From Lutjanus erythropterus (taxonomy: Eukaryota > Chordata > Actinopteri > Lutjaniformes > Lutjanidae), in the NCBI GenBank assembly GCA_020091685.1, contig CM034599.1:35975408-36039407 (forward strand): DNA of 64,000 nt, written 5' to 3'. Shown here piece by piece: positions 25,420 through 36,670 of this stretch; position 1 is the first letter of the stretch; every line of letters starts with the position of its first letter. The notes under the pieces were generated by a model. The model was not told the origin of the DNA, made no database searches, and saw only the letters and a program-made list of their open reading frames with translations. A program made the position numbers and the translations under genes.

Positions 25420-26525
25420 GTCTCTTATACACATCTTATATTTTATCCTTTTCCATTCTGTCTAGAATTTACTACTCTGTATATGTTGTGTGTGTAGCAT
25501 TAAGGACCTACAACTTTAATTTCATTGTGCAATCCTCTGTTGGAAAACAATATATAAATTACCTTGATGCCTTAATATTAAAAGTAAGGACATATTGTCT
25601 TGTGTTTTTTAACCACTCTTGTGAGTATTTTCACAATGTGACATTATTAATTTTACTTAATGAGTTTTAAGTTTGTCAGTATGTCAACAGTTAGCTAGCT
25701 AGTTAGCTATCATTTTGACAAAATTAGCTAATTTAAGTTGTGTCAATCTTGGTTTTCTTTTCAACATAGACAAGTCAAGCACATTGTATAACTAATTACA
25801 GGCAACAGCAAAGTAGAAAATAAACCAGGTACCATGTTTGTTCAACTGTTACTGGAGCACAGAAGAAAAAGTGGCAGGACTTAGGAGCAAGCAGTAACAA
25901 TGACAACTTCATGAAGATTTTCACAATAAAAGCCAAACAGAAAAGAGAGGGATTATATTCACTGAGCTGCTAGAAGACTTTTCTTGTGAAACATGTGCCA
26001 GGGAGTGTTGAGTTTCATTGACAATAGCTTCACAGCAATCCAGAAAGAGTGTAAACATCATTCTGTTAGAGTGGAGAAACAGCAGCATGAGGAAATGTTA
26101 CGTTTGCCTTAACCAAGAACATTTTATCAATAACGGCCCGGCTCTAATATAAAGCTCGTCCAAATAAATGATTCAGCGACTATTTTGAGACAGTACCTTT
26201 ATCCAACAAACATCCCTAGCAATGGCATCCCTGTGGTCACAGTGATTAATATTGTTGTCCTCTCAGTATTTTGAATATAATTCATAAAAAGAGTCTGACA
26301 CTGTGCATCAGATGGTCAGGAAGCACGCTGGAGATAACTGGAAGCACAAACAACTGGTTCCTACAACAGTCTCATCACTCGTCACTCTGATCAGATGGTT
26401 TCAGTTGGAGTGATAAAAGCCTCAGCACAATGGTGACAGGAGATAGAGTACAGCACTCGAGTGGCTGAGAGATCGCACTAAATCTAATCAAAGAAACAGC
26501 CACAGAAAGATGTTTTGTAGAAAAT
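25420..26525. other. Unassigned intronic sequence
   Basis: 25440-25560 has words (CTTTAATTTCATTGTGCAA) like some LINE 3' ends, too weak to call. Near 25690 there is a TAGCTAGCTAGTTAGCTA cluster. No exon is recognised. Confidence 0.4.
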
Positions 26526-26527
26526 GT

Positions 26528-27095
26528 GAGGAAGGAAAGGCAGTAGAGAGAAGAAGAAGATAAGCATGGTGGAAACAGTGGAAAAGTGACAAAAAAAAAG
26601 GTAAAATGAGATAAAGATGTGAGAGGAGAACAAAGGAAAACTAAAAGGGTAGGAAATAGAAAATGGGATTACAAACAGGAAAAAAGGAAGGGGCGGAAAG
26701 AAGATGAGGAGAGGGGCTGAAAGGAACAGAGAAAGAAGGGGAGGCAAAAACAACAGAAAGGGGGAGGAGAACAATGAAACTTGGTGAGAAGGAGAGTAAA
26801 GGAAAGGAAAAGGCAGGAAGAATGCAAATCTGATGGAGAGGAAAGAAACAGGAATGAAAAAGGGAAGCAAGAAATAGGGGAAGAAAGAACCAGAGAGAAG
26901 GAAAGAAAAGTGAAACCAAGAATGAGCAGGAATGGGAGCACTGGAAAAACCAATGAAAGAAAGCGCGTGACAGAGGAAACAGAGGGCAGACGAGGAGATG
27001 AGAACAAAAAAAGACAGGGAGGCCGAGTAAAGAGCGCTGGATTCGAGGGTAAATGTACAGTGAAACAGAAACGGAAGAGCAAGATGGGATGATGA
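26528..27095 (+). repeat. Purine-rich (AG) low-complexity tract
   Basis: The plus strand is dominated by A and G over more than 500 bp, in irregular GGAAAG/GAGAAG words, not a clean repeat. The bias explains the 254-codon minus-strand open frame (26484-27248) and its overlapping frames, whose predicted products are almost only Ser, Phe, Leu and Pro. I call no gene. Lying about 800 bp inside the intron that begins at 27863, it would be transcribed as a pyrimidine-rich RNA. Confidence 0.85.
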
Positions 27096-27855
27096 GCTGA
27101 GGCAGTGAGGGAAAGCACCAGCATCCCTTGATGTGTCCTTATCTGGTCCAGAAGCCCAGATCTCCAGACCGATAGCTGGCAAACTCCCAGTAATCACAGC
27201 AGGGACCAGAGTCCGTCCACTCCAATCTCTCCTCACCTCCTCCATCACGCTACGCCAACCCTAAACTGCACTTGAAAGGAGCTGGGAATGGAAACGGCCC
27301 TTTCACTGTGACACAAATCTCAACACGCACCATGAAATCCCAACACCTCGATGCTTATCTGAGTGTGGGCAGTGCTGCAAAGTGGATGTAAAAGCCACTT
27401 TTTGTTTTGTCTTTCCCCAACAGAGATGTAGAGGAACAAAAGTTACCCAAAACATTTATCGAACAGGGAATGACAGGACATAATTAAGCCTGTCAAACAC
27501 ATCATGTACTTTCAAATTTACATGACAGGGAGGGCCGGGAGGGCCGGATACCTCACAATGTGTCTTTGTTTGATGGAAGTTTGGCATCGCCTTGCATCCA
27601 TGCGCAGTCGCATTGTTCATTGGTCTAGAAATGTGGCCCTGCTGTTTATCTGTCAGCTATTCTGGCACTGAGATGAGGGTGGGGGTGTAGGGGGTCACAC
27701 TGGCGTTGGGGGAAAAAGCAGCAAAATCCATTAACAATAAAGGTTTCCATATGAGACTGACAAGCTGAGGATTTATGCATGCATGTTTGTCAGTGATTAC
27801 TGAGGCCATGGGGAGACATGGAGCGGGACGGACAACAGCATGTATCATTCACACA
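27096..27855. other. Intron sequence just downstream of the zmat4 exon
   Basis: Balanced composition, with a tandem GGGAGGGCCGG duplication near 27531-27548. No other feature is visible. Confidence 0.5.
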
Positions 27856-27863
27856 GGACTCAC

Positions 27864-27953
27864 ATTGTCTGTTCTGAGCTTCTTGGCAGGGCAGCCTCCA
27901 TCCACAGGATGTAGCATGTAATACAGCCGCACTTTGTTGGCGTGTTTCCGACT
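27864..27953 (-). CDS. zmat4: Internal coding exon of zmat4 (zinc finger, matrin-type 4)
   Basis: Read on the minus strand, this 90-bp segment is an exon of exactly 30 codons with no stop. It follows a pyrimidine-rich acceptor ending in TTTTCCTCAG (intron side 27954-27970) and is followed by the donor GTGAGTCC (27856-27863). The peptide begins [16 protein letters not shown], continues VDGGCPAKK and ends LRTDN. This is the segment of ZMAT4 just after its first matrin/U1-like zinc finger; the His of RKH is the last zinc ligand of that finger. ZMAT4 is a small protein (about 230 residues in mammals) with four such fingers, predicted to bind nucleic acid in the nucleus; its detailed role is poorly known. 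The first-finger cysteines and the start codon belong to the preceding exon, which I could not find in 27954-64000. Later fingers were not found in 1-27863. Teleosts may carry two paralogs, and I cannot tell which this is. Identification is from remembered protein sequence, supported independently by the splice sites and open frame. Confidence 0.92.
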
Positions 27954-28984
27954 CTGAGGAAAAGAAAAGGAAAAACAGTTGTAAGTAAAGCTGATTTAAA
28001 GCGGTAGATTCTTCTTTTGATATTGGGTGGAACCAAACATTACTAAAGTGGTTACTTAAATAGTGAGGGGGCAGGATCCAAGGGGAGGTGGTTTAGTATC
28101 GAACACACTTGCCCTCATCTGCAGGCTCCACAAATACAGTTCAGTGATGGATTGTTTGTGCATTAGAGTCAATTTGTCTCATTCACCTGTTAATGTCTTT
28201 GTGCGTTTTCCATTCTAGGCACAACCAAGGACACCACCATTACCTCCACCAAGGACCTTATCATTTCAGTGCTGTATGTTTGTTTTGCAGCACAATTATG
28301 AAAAAAAATACTGTTATTTTCATTAAATCACCCATACAGCCATCCCAGAATAGCTGGACACACCAGATGGCTTGTTACACAGAACTATCTGGGAAGTCGT
28401 CCTTAAAAACCGTTTGGAAAAGGGCAGGTACTTAAAAAAAAAAAAAAAACACTTGGCAGGTGATGAAGGGGATGAACCATCATCTACCATGTCTAACATG
28501 GGCTAACTTCAACCAGTCAGATCAGACTCTTGCCGAAGCAGGTCAGAACAAGAACAGAAACATCTTTCCCATCGCTAACCTATTCAGAAGCCGGCATTGT
28601 TTGTTCAAAACAAGTCACTTCCGTGGACGCTTGTAGCTGTCATCAGACCTAAAACCACACCCATATCTGCCAGTAGTCCCTCCTAGGACGCTAATTGGCT
28701 GCACCACTTTTGATGCGGACACAAATGGATAGCTTAAAGCCTGGCAAGATAGATTATCACCTGATCTCGCAGTGAGTGATGTGATACAAAGTAACACGTA
28801 AGAGAATACTTTTTTGTTGTAACAAACCATGTAACACATTAGTTTTGCAATTCAAGTGCTTGGTTATATTTTCAAATAGGCAGCTTGTTACAATTTTACT
28901 GCATTTTCACCACTGAAAGAGGTGCTGCCACCTGCACCTGTCACTGGAGAAGACTTAGTGTGAATTTTTACATTTGAGACAGAA

Positions 28985-29160
28985 AACAGACATATGTAGC
29001 CTACAGTCTCTGTGGTCAGTGAAATCAGTGGAGTCGCCCCCTGCTCGCCTTTAGAAAATGCAGGTTTAAGAGACTTCCACACTGGCTTCACTTTATAGAC
29101 CCGGAAGCTCTGTCCACTATTTATGATACAGTCTATGCTGTCCACTCCAACTTCCTCCAT
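28985..29160. repeat. Dispersed repeat fragment
   Basis: The words GAAATCAGTGGAGTCGCCCC, CAGGTTTAAGAGACTTCC and CAGTCTATGCTGTCC match a short repeat I remember as widespread in teleosts. There is no second copy in the window. Confidence 0.4.
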
Positions 29161-29786
29161 CTATGGACTTTGTGGCTCTTTAATGATCTTAAGGTTCTTC
29201 CTCCTTTACTCCCAACAGACATGAGACATGAGTCACCTGAGTGTAATTTGCTGAAACGGCTCACTCTGTCACTTTGCTTGGGAGCAGGGATGAGTTATAG
29301 TTATATTTGGCCCATAGGATGTACCTACAGTAACCTCACTGGGAGGTATCGAGGAGATATTGATGCCTGCACCAGTGCAATCCCACCATCTAAAATATCC
29401 CAAAGGAAACTTGCCTCACTATGTAACTGGGAAAATGAATAAATCTAGCCAAAGAACAGAGTAAAGTTTCCTTGCAGCTGAGAGTTTGATGTGTTATTAA
29501 CGATGCTCAGAGTGTATGATAACACTGGTGGAGTCGGCACCCTGTTGCTGCAGAGTATAAATACTCTCGGTAATCACCATCATGTACTAATAATATTGTG
29601 ATGAAAAATTGCCATGTTGAGTGCCTCGCTTTCACAATTCACTTAACTCCCTGTTAGAATATGCTTTTAGAGGAAAAGGCCAGAGATGAGTCATATCATG
29701 GAGCTTATTTGAAAAAGCCACACAGTTTTGCAAAGACTGCACCAGTACATGGTATTTTACCTCAGGGGGTGTGTATTGGACAATAC

Positions 29787-30930
29787 TGGGACACTTTATT
29801 TGAAGGGGTGTGCATAAGACTGTCATTTACACTGAACCTTGTCATGACACCTGTCGTGAATATGAAGAAGTGAAGTGAATGATTATGACTTTTTACTGTC
29901 TTATTGCTTAAGACTTTTAAAAACAAGTTTTAACGTCTTCTAGGTGCAGGTTATGCTCCTGGCAACCTGGGGCTAATTCAGCTAATTAGGTGGCTAGCTC
30001 TACGGCTAACTAGCTCATGCCAACTACACATGATAGCTGGCAACAGTAAGCCTATTGAAGCAGCAAGTAAACTAGCTAAATGCCATCTGTCCATCTGCTA
30101 ACTCTATACACGAAATTACCTTGGTACTGTGCTCTTGTCGTGAAATTGGCCTTATAACATTTAATGACATCGTTATAACAAGTCCAAATGGTAAGATTTA
30201 AGTTGGAGACCATGGAAATATTGATAATAATGCCATAACGAAGACTTTGACAGTAAGGCTGCAACAATTATTTGTTTAATCGATTATGAGTCAAGTATAG
30301 CTAACTATTCTGATAATCAATTAATCGGCCTGAGTCATTTTTTAATTAAAAAATGTTAAAACCCTCTGATTTCAACTTCTTAAATGTGAATAATTATTTT
30401 CTGGTTTCTTTACTCCTCTCTGACAGCAGACTGAATATCTTTGGATTGTGGACAAAACAAAACATTTGAGGATATCAGTTCGGACTTAAGGAAACACTGA
30501 TTAACATTTTGCACAATTTTCTGATATTTTATGGACCAAAATGGAGAAAATCATCAACAGATTCATTGATAATGAAAAGTTTGTCTCTGTACTTCACATG
30601 TTTGGAACTATTTTTCAAGTGACAAGATTGTGACAAGATTACTTAATCGATTAATAAAGAAAATGAGTCGCATATTAATCAATAATGAAAATAATCATTA
30701 GTTGCAGCCCTAACTGACAGCTTGTCCTGTGTAATGTCAAGTTGTCATAACAAAAACATTTCAAATAATGTCAACTTTGCAATAAAAATGACATAATCGA
30801 CCAAATTAAACTTAATGACACCAGTTATATACACTGATAAAGATTTCTTAATGTTCATAACAGGTGTCATGACATGGTTATGATGGTGTAATGACAGTCT
30901 TAAGCACACCTCTTCAAATAAAGTGTTACC
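29787..30930. mobile_element. hAT-like MITE with long inverted ends, itself carrying a second MITE
   Basis: The left end begins GGGACACTTTATTTGAAG and the reverse complement of the right end GGTAACACTTTATTTGAAG. Similarity continues for about 85 bp on both sides through GACTGTCATT, GTCATGACACCTGT and GAA(T/C)AT blocks. Without the inner insertion it would be about 680 bp. The flanks GACAATAC and AACAACAC agree at six of eight positions, a tentative 8-bp duplication. No transposase frame is present. Confidence 0.8.
30254..30712. mobile_element. GGCTGCAAC-type hAT MITE nested in the 29787-30930 element
   Basis: The left end reads TAAGGCTGCAACAATTATT and the right end ATAATCATTAGTTGCAGCCC plus TA, an inverted pair. 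The interior has the typical GGACAAAACAAAACATTTG word shared with the copy at 51604-52460. The flanks TTTGACAG (30246-30253) and ACTGACAG (30713-30720) match at six of eight positions, as expected of an old hAT target duplication. Confidence 0.85.
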
Positions 30931-32615
30931 AACAACACACACTCCTGTTGCAAAGACCTGGCTTATGTTTGTGCCAGGTTGAGGTCCCATTAAAAACACA
31001 GAAGACAGTCAAATGAAGTGCACACTGTCTCTCCCTGACACTGGATTGAATTGATAATTAGCGCTCGGTTCACCGAGGGTGAAGCAGGAGTCTTCTTACC
31101 AGCCGCCCATCGATCCCCCGGGATCTGATAGCACAGCCACAGCAGGGGAAAGACGGGATTTGGAAGGGCAGACAAGTTTATCTAAAAATGATTCTTCTTT
31201 ACGAGCTGAAGCCTCGGATGTTGAGAAGCAGAAAGAGGAGGGGAAAACCTCCTGTGATATTGTAATGGCATCGTCAGGGGAAACCGCAGATGAGGGAGAG
31301 TTTATAGTAACAAGATAGCGTCTAGTGAGGCATGTAGCAGTGTGGACAGGTGCCCGGTGCGTTACTCCATCAGGCAGAAGGACAGCCACCGGCTTCTCCT
31401 CACAAGGGCATGACAGACGAACTCATCCTGCCTGGTCGGGAGGGGGGTGAGGGTGAGAGTGAGGCTGAGGGAATCTATTTGTCTTGCCTGTCTGCTTTTC
31501 CTGGCAGAGATGCTGCAACCCGAGCCCTGCCGCTTCTTTGACAGAAAAAAAAAATGATCCTGCTTGAAAACCATGAAGGATACGTGGCAGTTTACTCAGT
31601 ACACCTTTCATTAAAACTGCCTGTGGTTTGATCAAATCCCCTTTTTTAAACAAATACTCACAGAACATTTTAGCTCAAATGAACAAGATAAAAGCGTATT
31701 ATACCTTTATATAAAACACCAGTCTTGTGTTTTGGGAACGTGAAGTGGTTTTATTCATATTATATTACCCTTTGAATATAACATGCTCAGTGCAAGAGCA
31801 GAGATGTTTCAAAATCAGTATAAACAGAGCAGAAGAAGGAAAATTTGAGCATTTGAAATTCAAATTTTCTCCCCAACTTACCACTAAATAAGCGGAATAA
31901 AATAAATAACAGGATTTCTTCTTTAAACACAGGCTGAATCAGCTTTGTGCTGTTCAAACTGTTTGCTCCTCTGCTAAAAATATGCTTTTTACATCTTTTT
32001 GGAGATTTTGAGAAAGAATAATGATATGGAGAAAATGCTAATTACACATTTGCCATTCATGGAGGATTGGGACGGATTTTCACATTTGTTTCCAGTGAGG
32101 TCACTGTCAATAGCTGCCACAGAGGCACTATTTGCAGCAGACTGAGCTTTGATTCACCCCCCTGAAATCATATCAGTGTTTTTTTTTAAACCTGCAATCA
32201 ATTGCTCTTCTGGTGCCCAGACACATTATTTGTTATGTCACCCTAAAGTGCCTTTTATGCACTGAGGTAACATCTCTTCTGTGCAGCAGAGTGCTACTTG
32301 GGTCTCTGCAGAGCAAACACTTCCAGCTCAAAACTGGATAGAAATGTTCCACTTCACCAGCTTACAGAGGGCATTGCAGCAACTAAAACCATTGTGCACA
32401 CTGGCCTTTATATTTGCGCATTTTAAATTCTAATTATTTGCTAACTGTGTTAATTATTTACATATTATATTTTCTTCATTTATTTGCATAACTGCCTAAT
32501 TACCAAGTGGCCCCAGCTGCATATGTAATTACTACTGGTTTTGCAGTTTGCACACTGCCCTGAGAAAGAGCAAATTCAACAGAGTCTGGTGGGTCTTTTA
32601 AGGACAAGCTGCTGC
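30931..32615. other. Unassigned intronic sequence with a GC-richer block
   Basis: 31020-31560 is less AT-rich and repeat-free and holds overlapping open frames on both strands (31079-31318 plus, 31096-31389 minus) with no recognised domain or convincing splice sites. I treat it as a weak candidate for conserved noncoding sequence. 31600-32600 shows nothing. Confidence 0.4.
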
Positions 32616-32618
32616 AAA

Positions 32619-33350
32619 TTAAAGGAGAAGTCAGTAATATATTTACTGTAGTGCCCTGCCATGAACTGGCGACTTGTCCAGGGTGTACCCCGCCTTTCAC
32701 CCAATGTCAGCTGGGACAGGCTCCAACCTAAGGATAAGCAGTTACGGACAATGGATTGATGGATTTGTTATAGTAAATCATAAAATGATTTTGATATGTC
32801 AGCAGAGATCAAGGAAACATGCTAAACTGAAATACTTTCTTCTCTGACATCAGCACTGCAGCCGCAGCATCCTCCTTTGAAATTTTCAATCCAGGCTGGA
32901 ATTCCTGTTTTTGTATGCCAATTTCACATTAATTAGAGTTTGCATTAATGCTGAATGCTCGCCAAATGGGTAGGTGTCTGTTATTTGAGTCGTAAGAAAT
33001 CAGAATGGATGTTTATAACAGCTAAATTGAGCAAAATGTTAATGGAGTTTGGCAGGCAGTAAGACAGGCAGCCACTTAACTCCAACTCCTGAGTGTTTAT
33101 TTTAAGCGCAGTGAGCTTTTGTTCTCAGGATAACAGGCTTAACAGACAACTGACAGTTATAGGCGGCTGATCAACTTACAGTCAGGGACTAGTCGTCACT
33201 TGTTAGTATCAACTTATGATGCTGCACGCGCCCTTACCCTCCTCAGGCATTCCTGCAGCCTGCCTGAGCTTTCCTGAGTATAGAGAGGAGGGGGTGGGGG
33301 AAAAACTCACTTCAACCATTGGCTATGGATTTCAACCTATTTAATATACA
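32619..33350 (+). repeat. Dispersed family A, copy 2
   Basis: It aligns with 4386-4856 and 42169-42795 from TTAAAGGAGAAG to a CAACC(T)ATT-(A)AATATAC end shared with copy 3. The alignment is broken at 32651-32766 by about 115 bp absent from the other two copies (separate entry). Confidence 0.75.
32651..32766. mobile_element. Short insertion of the TGTCCAGGGTGTACCCCGCC type
   Basis: It interrupts family A copy 2 between TTTACTGTA and TAGTAAATCATA, words contiguous in copies 1 and 3. The inserted words GACTTGTCCAGGGTGTACCC, CAGCTGGGACAGGCTCCAAC and a GGATTGATGGAT tail match a very common fish retroposed fragment. Confidence 0.7.
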
Positions 33351-34488
33351 CAACCTCAGAGGAATTACTACTACTAACCAGGAGTGGAACTACCATATAT
33401 GCAGATAATGCAGCTGCATTTGCCTCCAATCATTCACCAAATAGATATGACCTAATATTCAAAAGACAATAAGGTGCAATGTAAAGGTGTGCTGTCACCT
33501 GTTCAGTTTTTATATGTGAAAAGATGCCCTGACAGTGATGATGTTTTAATCTGTTATGATGCTCCAACACCAGATTTTGTCAGGGAGGCTAGTTTATCAC
33601 TATCTTGGCCTTGCTATTACGACTCCTCCTCTATATCACTGCGGCGCATTTCACTGTTGTCGGTCATTTTTTTAGCTGCATGCTTTCACTTCTTCCAGTC
33701 ACTAACATTATGTTATATTGTCTGATTACGATGGGCAGGTCCCGCTTTGATAATCTTACATTAGGGCCCGGTGCTGACTCTTTACGCCACTGCTGCTAAT
33801 TGCTTTACTAAAGATGCTGCTCATTCCTGTTAGCATCTCAATATTTGAAATTACACTGTTTTACAGACTGTGAGGAAACCAGCAATTTTCAATTTGCAGA
33901 ATCACACAACCTGCTTCTGTCTGTGTACAATGTCTTGCTGCGTTTGTGAGGTTTGCTGCTCTACAGGCCATAAAAACTCTCAAAACAACACTATTATTAC
34001 TGTGGTGTGGTCTCCGTTTTCCAAGAAATGGGAGTTAAGGACAAAACAATAGCAACTTATGAATAGTTTGTTCTGTAACTGGTTCATTTGAAAATTTGAT
34101 GAAAGAGTGCATTTGGAAACCCCGATGTCGTTCATGTGGGAGTTCCTGTTGTAGCTCCTGTTTCTGCCGGCAGGTCCCCAGTTGCCTCCTCCAAATGTTA
34201 AACCTGTATTATCACATACATCTTTTAAAACTGCAAAACAAGAACAAGCAGAGAACTACTGAGACATATTTGAGCTCTGTGTGCACGCTAAAAGTAACTT
34301 ACATGCTTGATTTAGCCTACCACTGATTACAAGAAAGGCACTGAAACCTAGACAAGTTATATTAAATGTGGTGAGCAAACATGGATGCATCAAAAGTACA
34401 CACTGTAGACTTTTGTGTTGAATTACTGCTGCTTGGCAACTGATAATCAAGAAGTCAGCAGTGCAGCTCTTGAGATGGCAATGTTGGA
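33351..34488. other. Unassigned intronic sequence
   Basis: 33380-33800 has the feel of an old repeat (AGGAGTGGAACTACCATATATG, GGGCCCGGTGCTGACTC), but there is no second copy here. Open frames of up to 83 codons match nothing. Confidence 0.35.
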
Positions 34489-34489
34489 T

Positions 34490-34810
34490 AGAGTGTCATT
34501 AAATGTGGTAGACAAGATTAAGCTTACTGATTTGATCCTCCTTCCTTTAGCACCATCAGCAGGTTAATAACTGTGAAACGTCTCAACAAATACAGGATGG
34601 ACTGTCATGAAATATGGTTCAAAGGCTCATGTTCCCCTCTCGATGACTTGTAATATCTTTTGTAACCTCTTGGTTTTCATTCATGTGATCATCTGTGTGC
34701 CTTTGTGTTCACTGCTAACATGATACCTGCTAAATATTAGCATGTTTTACCTGTGCGATGTTAGCATTTAGCTCACAGCACTCCTATGCCCATATAGAGT
34801 CTATGATTTG
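34490..34810 (+). repeat. Dispersed family B, copy 2
   Basis: Shared blocks with the copy at 10540: AGCACCATCAGCAGGTTA, CGTCTCAACAAATA, GGACTGTCATGAAAT, then GCTAAATATTAGCATGTTTT and GTTAGCATTTAGCTCACAGC. Confidence 0.6.
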
Positions 34811-35189
34811 TTCATTTTTTAGAGGGGAAATGGCCTAAAGGGAGCACCCCTCGATGCCTCCACACCACCGACTAACACTCAAACCCCATTTATGCCTCCC
34901 AGTGGACAGTTTAATTCCTCAACAACATTACCTGCTCTACTTACTCCCTGATTACGCCGAACATCTATAGTAAAAACTGTATCTGTGGTCACGTCTCCCT
35001 CTAAAATGTTACAGAGGTGGCTTTTCAGCAGCACAGATGCCACTGAGCATCATAGAGATGTATAGGAATCTTATAGCAGTGAGCAGCATGACTCTATGAT
35101 TCTAGTTCTTGCTCTTCTGAGACTCCAAGTTTCTACTTGTCACTTTGATTATGAAGGTGAAAATGCTCTATATAGACTATTGGCAAAGG

Positions 35190-35223
<34 letters not shown>

Positions 35224-35395
35224 TACATCAAATGCCAGTTCGGATGCATACCTCTCCATCTATCCAGGCTTAGGACAGGTGATAAGTAATGGACTAGTTT
35301 GTGCATCCTCAGTAGTGGCGGAGCAACCTGGGCTTCATTGTCTTGCAAAAGAACACGTCGACATTTGGACAGGAGGAGGTGGGGATAAAAACACT
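35190..35395 (-). mobile_element. SINE-like element with expanded poly(A)
   Basis: On the minus strand the words GTCGACGTGTTCTTTTGCAA, CAAGACAATGAAGCCC and TCCGAACTGGCATTTGATGT match the body of a tRNA-derived teleost SINE. They are followed by an A-run of 32 (plus-strand T-run 35191-35222) and then GCCTTTGCCAATAG. The last word is also part of the remembered repeat, so the A-run seems to be an expansion inside the element and not its end. Confidence 0.5.
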
Positions 35396-35399
35396 AAGC

Positions 35400-36460
35400 A
35401 ATGGTATTGTATTGAGTATTTATAGTGTATAGTTTAGAGAATATAGATCCAAGATGAAACTGACAGAAGGACGGGACTGAGAGGAAAAGACACAATTGCA
35501 AATCCTCATCATCTACTTCAGCACCATGGATTTATCAATACATAGTTACTGTTATTTCAAAACCATGGTCAGTCAGATAAAGAATCAATGAATCAGGCAG
35601 ACTAACCTAACTAATTTAATTAAACAACTCATCTGCCCTACATTCTCTGCTATCAGGGGATGGAGGGAGTGGGTGGCACAGAGGGGGCTGCAGTCTGGCA
35701 ATTTTTCTAACACGAGTCGATGGCATCCCCCCTCAAATCACCTATGGGCTACACAGCCTCACAAAGCCACTAGCATGACAGTAGAAAAGTTTTTGACAAA
35801 AAGAAACCCAACTTTGTTGTTCATTGTAGAGCTGAAAGTAACAGTTGTTCACTATAATGTATGAGAGAGCATCTGGAGAAGTTGGCACCAATTACCAGAT
35901 TATCAATGTCGTTGCCGATTAATCCAGCAGCTCATTTTATGTTGCCCCTGAGAACTCACAAAGATTACAATTTGTGCAATATGATTTCACACTGTGTTAT
36001 GGAAGTATGGTGTCCATAAACAACATCTCCCAGCATGCATCCTAATGCTGTTATCCAATGTCAGAATATGCGAGATACCATCTCAGTATCTATAGCTGTT
36101 ACCAGAAGAGGCAATCTAGTGAAGTGGTTGTAGACAGTAACATTGATGTCAAGTGATTTTTAAGCAAATTTATATTTTGGATTTGAAAACTTTCTTACTG
36201 TCATTTTGAGTTTATTACTTACACTACTTTGTATATTTCATTTTTTTCAATAAATTGTACAATAGTTGTGCACTTGAATGTCTGCTTGCCATTCTTTTGT
36301 TTTCAGAGCTGGTTAGCACAAAGACCAATAATACTAAAATGCAGAGACAATGATGTAATGTGATGATGAGTAGATTCATTGTACTGTGTAATCTTACATT
36401 TACAACCAGCCCTTTGAGGGCGACCATAACACTCGCTCGGGATGGAATTGAGTTTGACGC
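35400..36460. other. Unassigned intronic sequence
   Basis: The words TTTGAGGGCGACCATAACAC and GAGTTTGACGCCCCTGTA near 36410-36468 look like the end of a fish repeat. The rest shows nothing. Confidence 0.35.
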
Positions 36461-36464
36461 CCCT

Positions 36465-36670
36465 GTACTAATCGATTATATGATTAATCTTTGCAGCACT
36501 AGTGAGGCTGAATGGTTTTGAAAAACAATATATATATCTAATGCATTCATTTAGAAGTTTTCTGACACTCATTTTCCCTTAAACAAATACTGCACCTCCT
36601 GTGATTTGAAAAATTCGGACGGCCATATTGCAATTTCAGTAAAAATTCGATTAACTGTGCTGCCCTGGCA
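36465..36670. mobile_element. Fragments of AT-rich hAT-like MITE ends
   Basis: CTAATCGATTATATGATTAA with TTTGCAGCACTAG (left) and CAATTTCAGTAAAAATTCGA with TGTGCTGCCCT (right) resemble two MITE termini. No complete element can be outlined. Confidence 0.4.

Larger units (their letters stand above)
1..27863 (-). other. zmat4 intron downstream of the exon (partial)
   Basis: In gene orientation this intron starts with the donor at 27856-27863 and runs to low coordinates. No further zmat4 exon was recognised after looking on the minus strand for finger motifs of the later exons. The low-coordinate end could lie outside the gene if zmat4 is shorter than assumed. Contents are mobile-element remnants, microsatellites and unassigned sequence, listed separately. 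Confidence 0.7.

Noticed and set aside
26484-27248. 254-codon minus-strand open frame, the longest in the window
   Set aside because: It overlays a purine-rich tract; the product is almost entirely Ser, Phe, Leu and Pro without any domain. Overlapping frames are open for the same reason.
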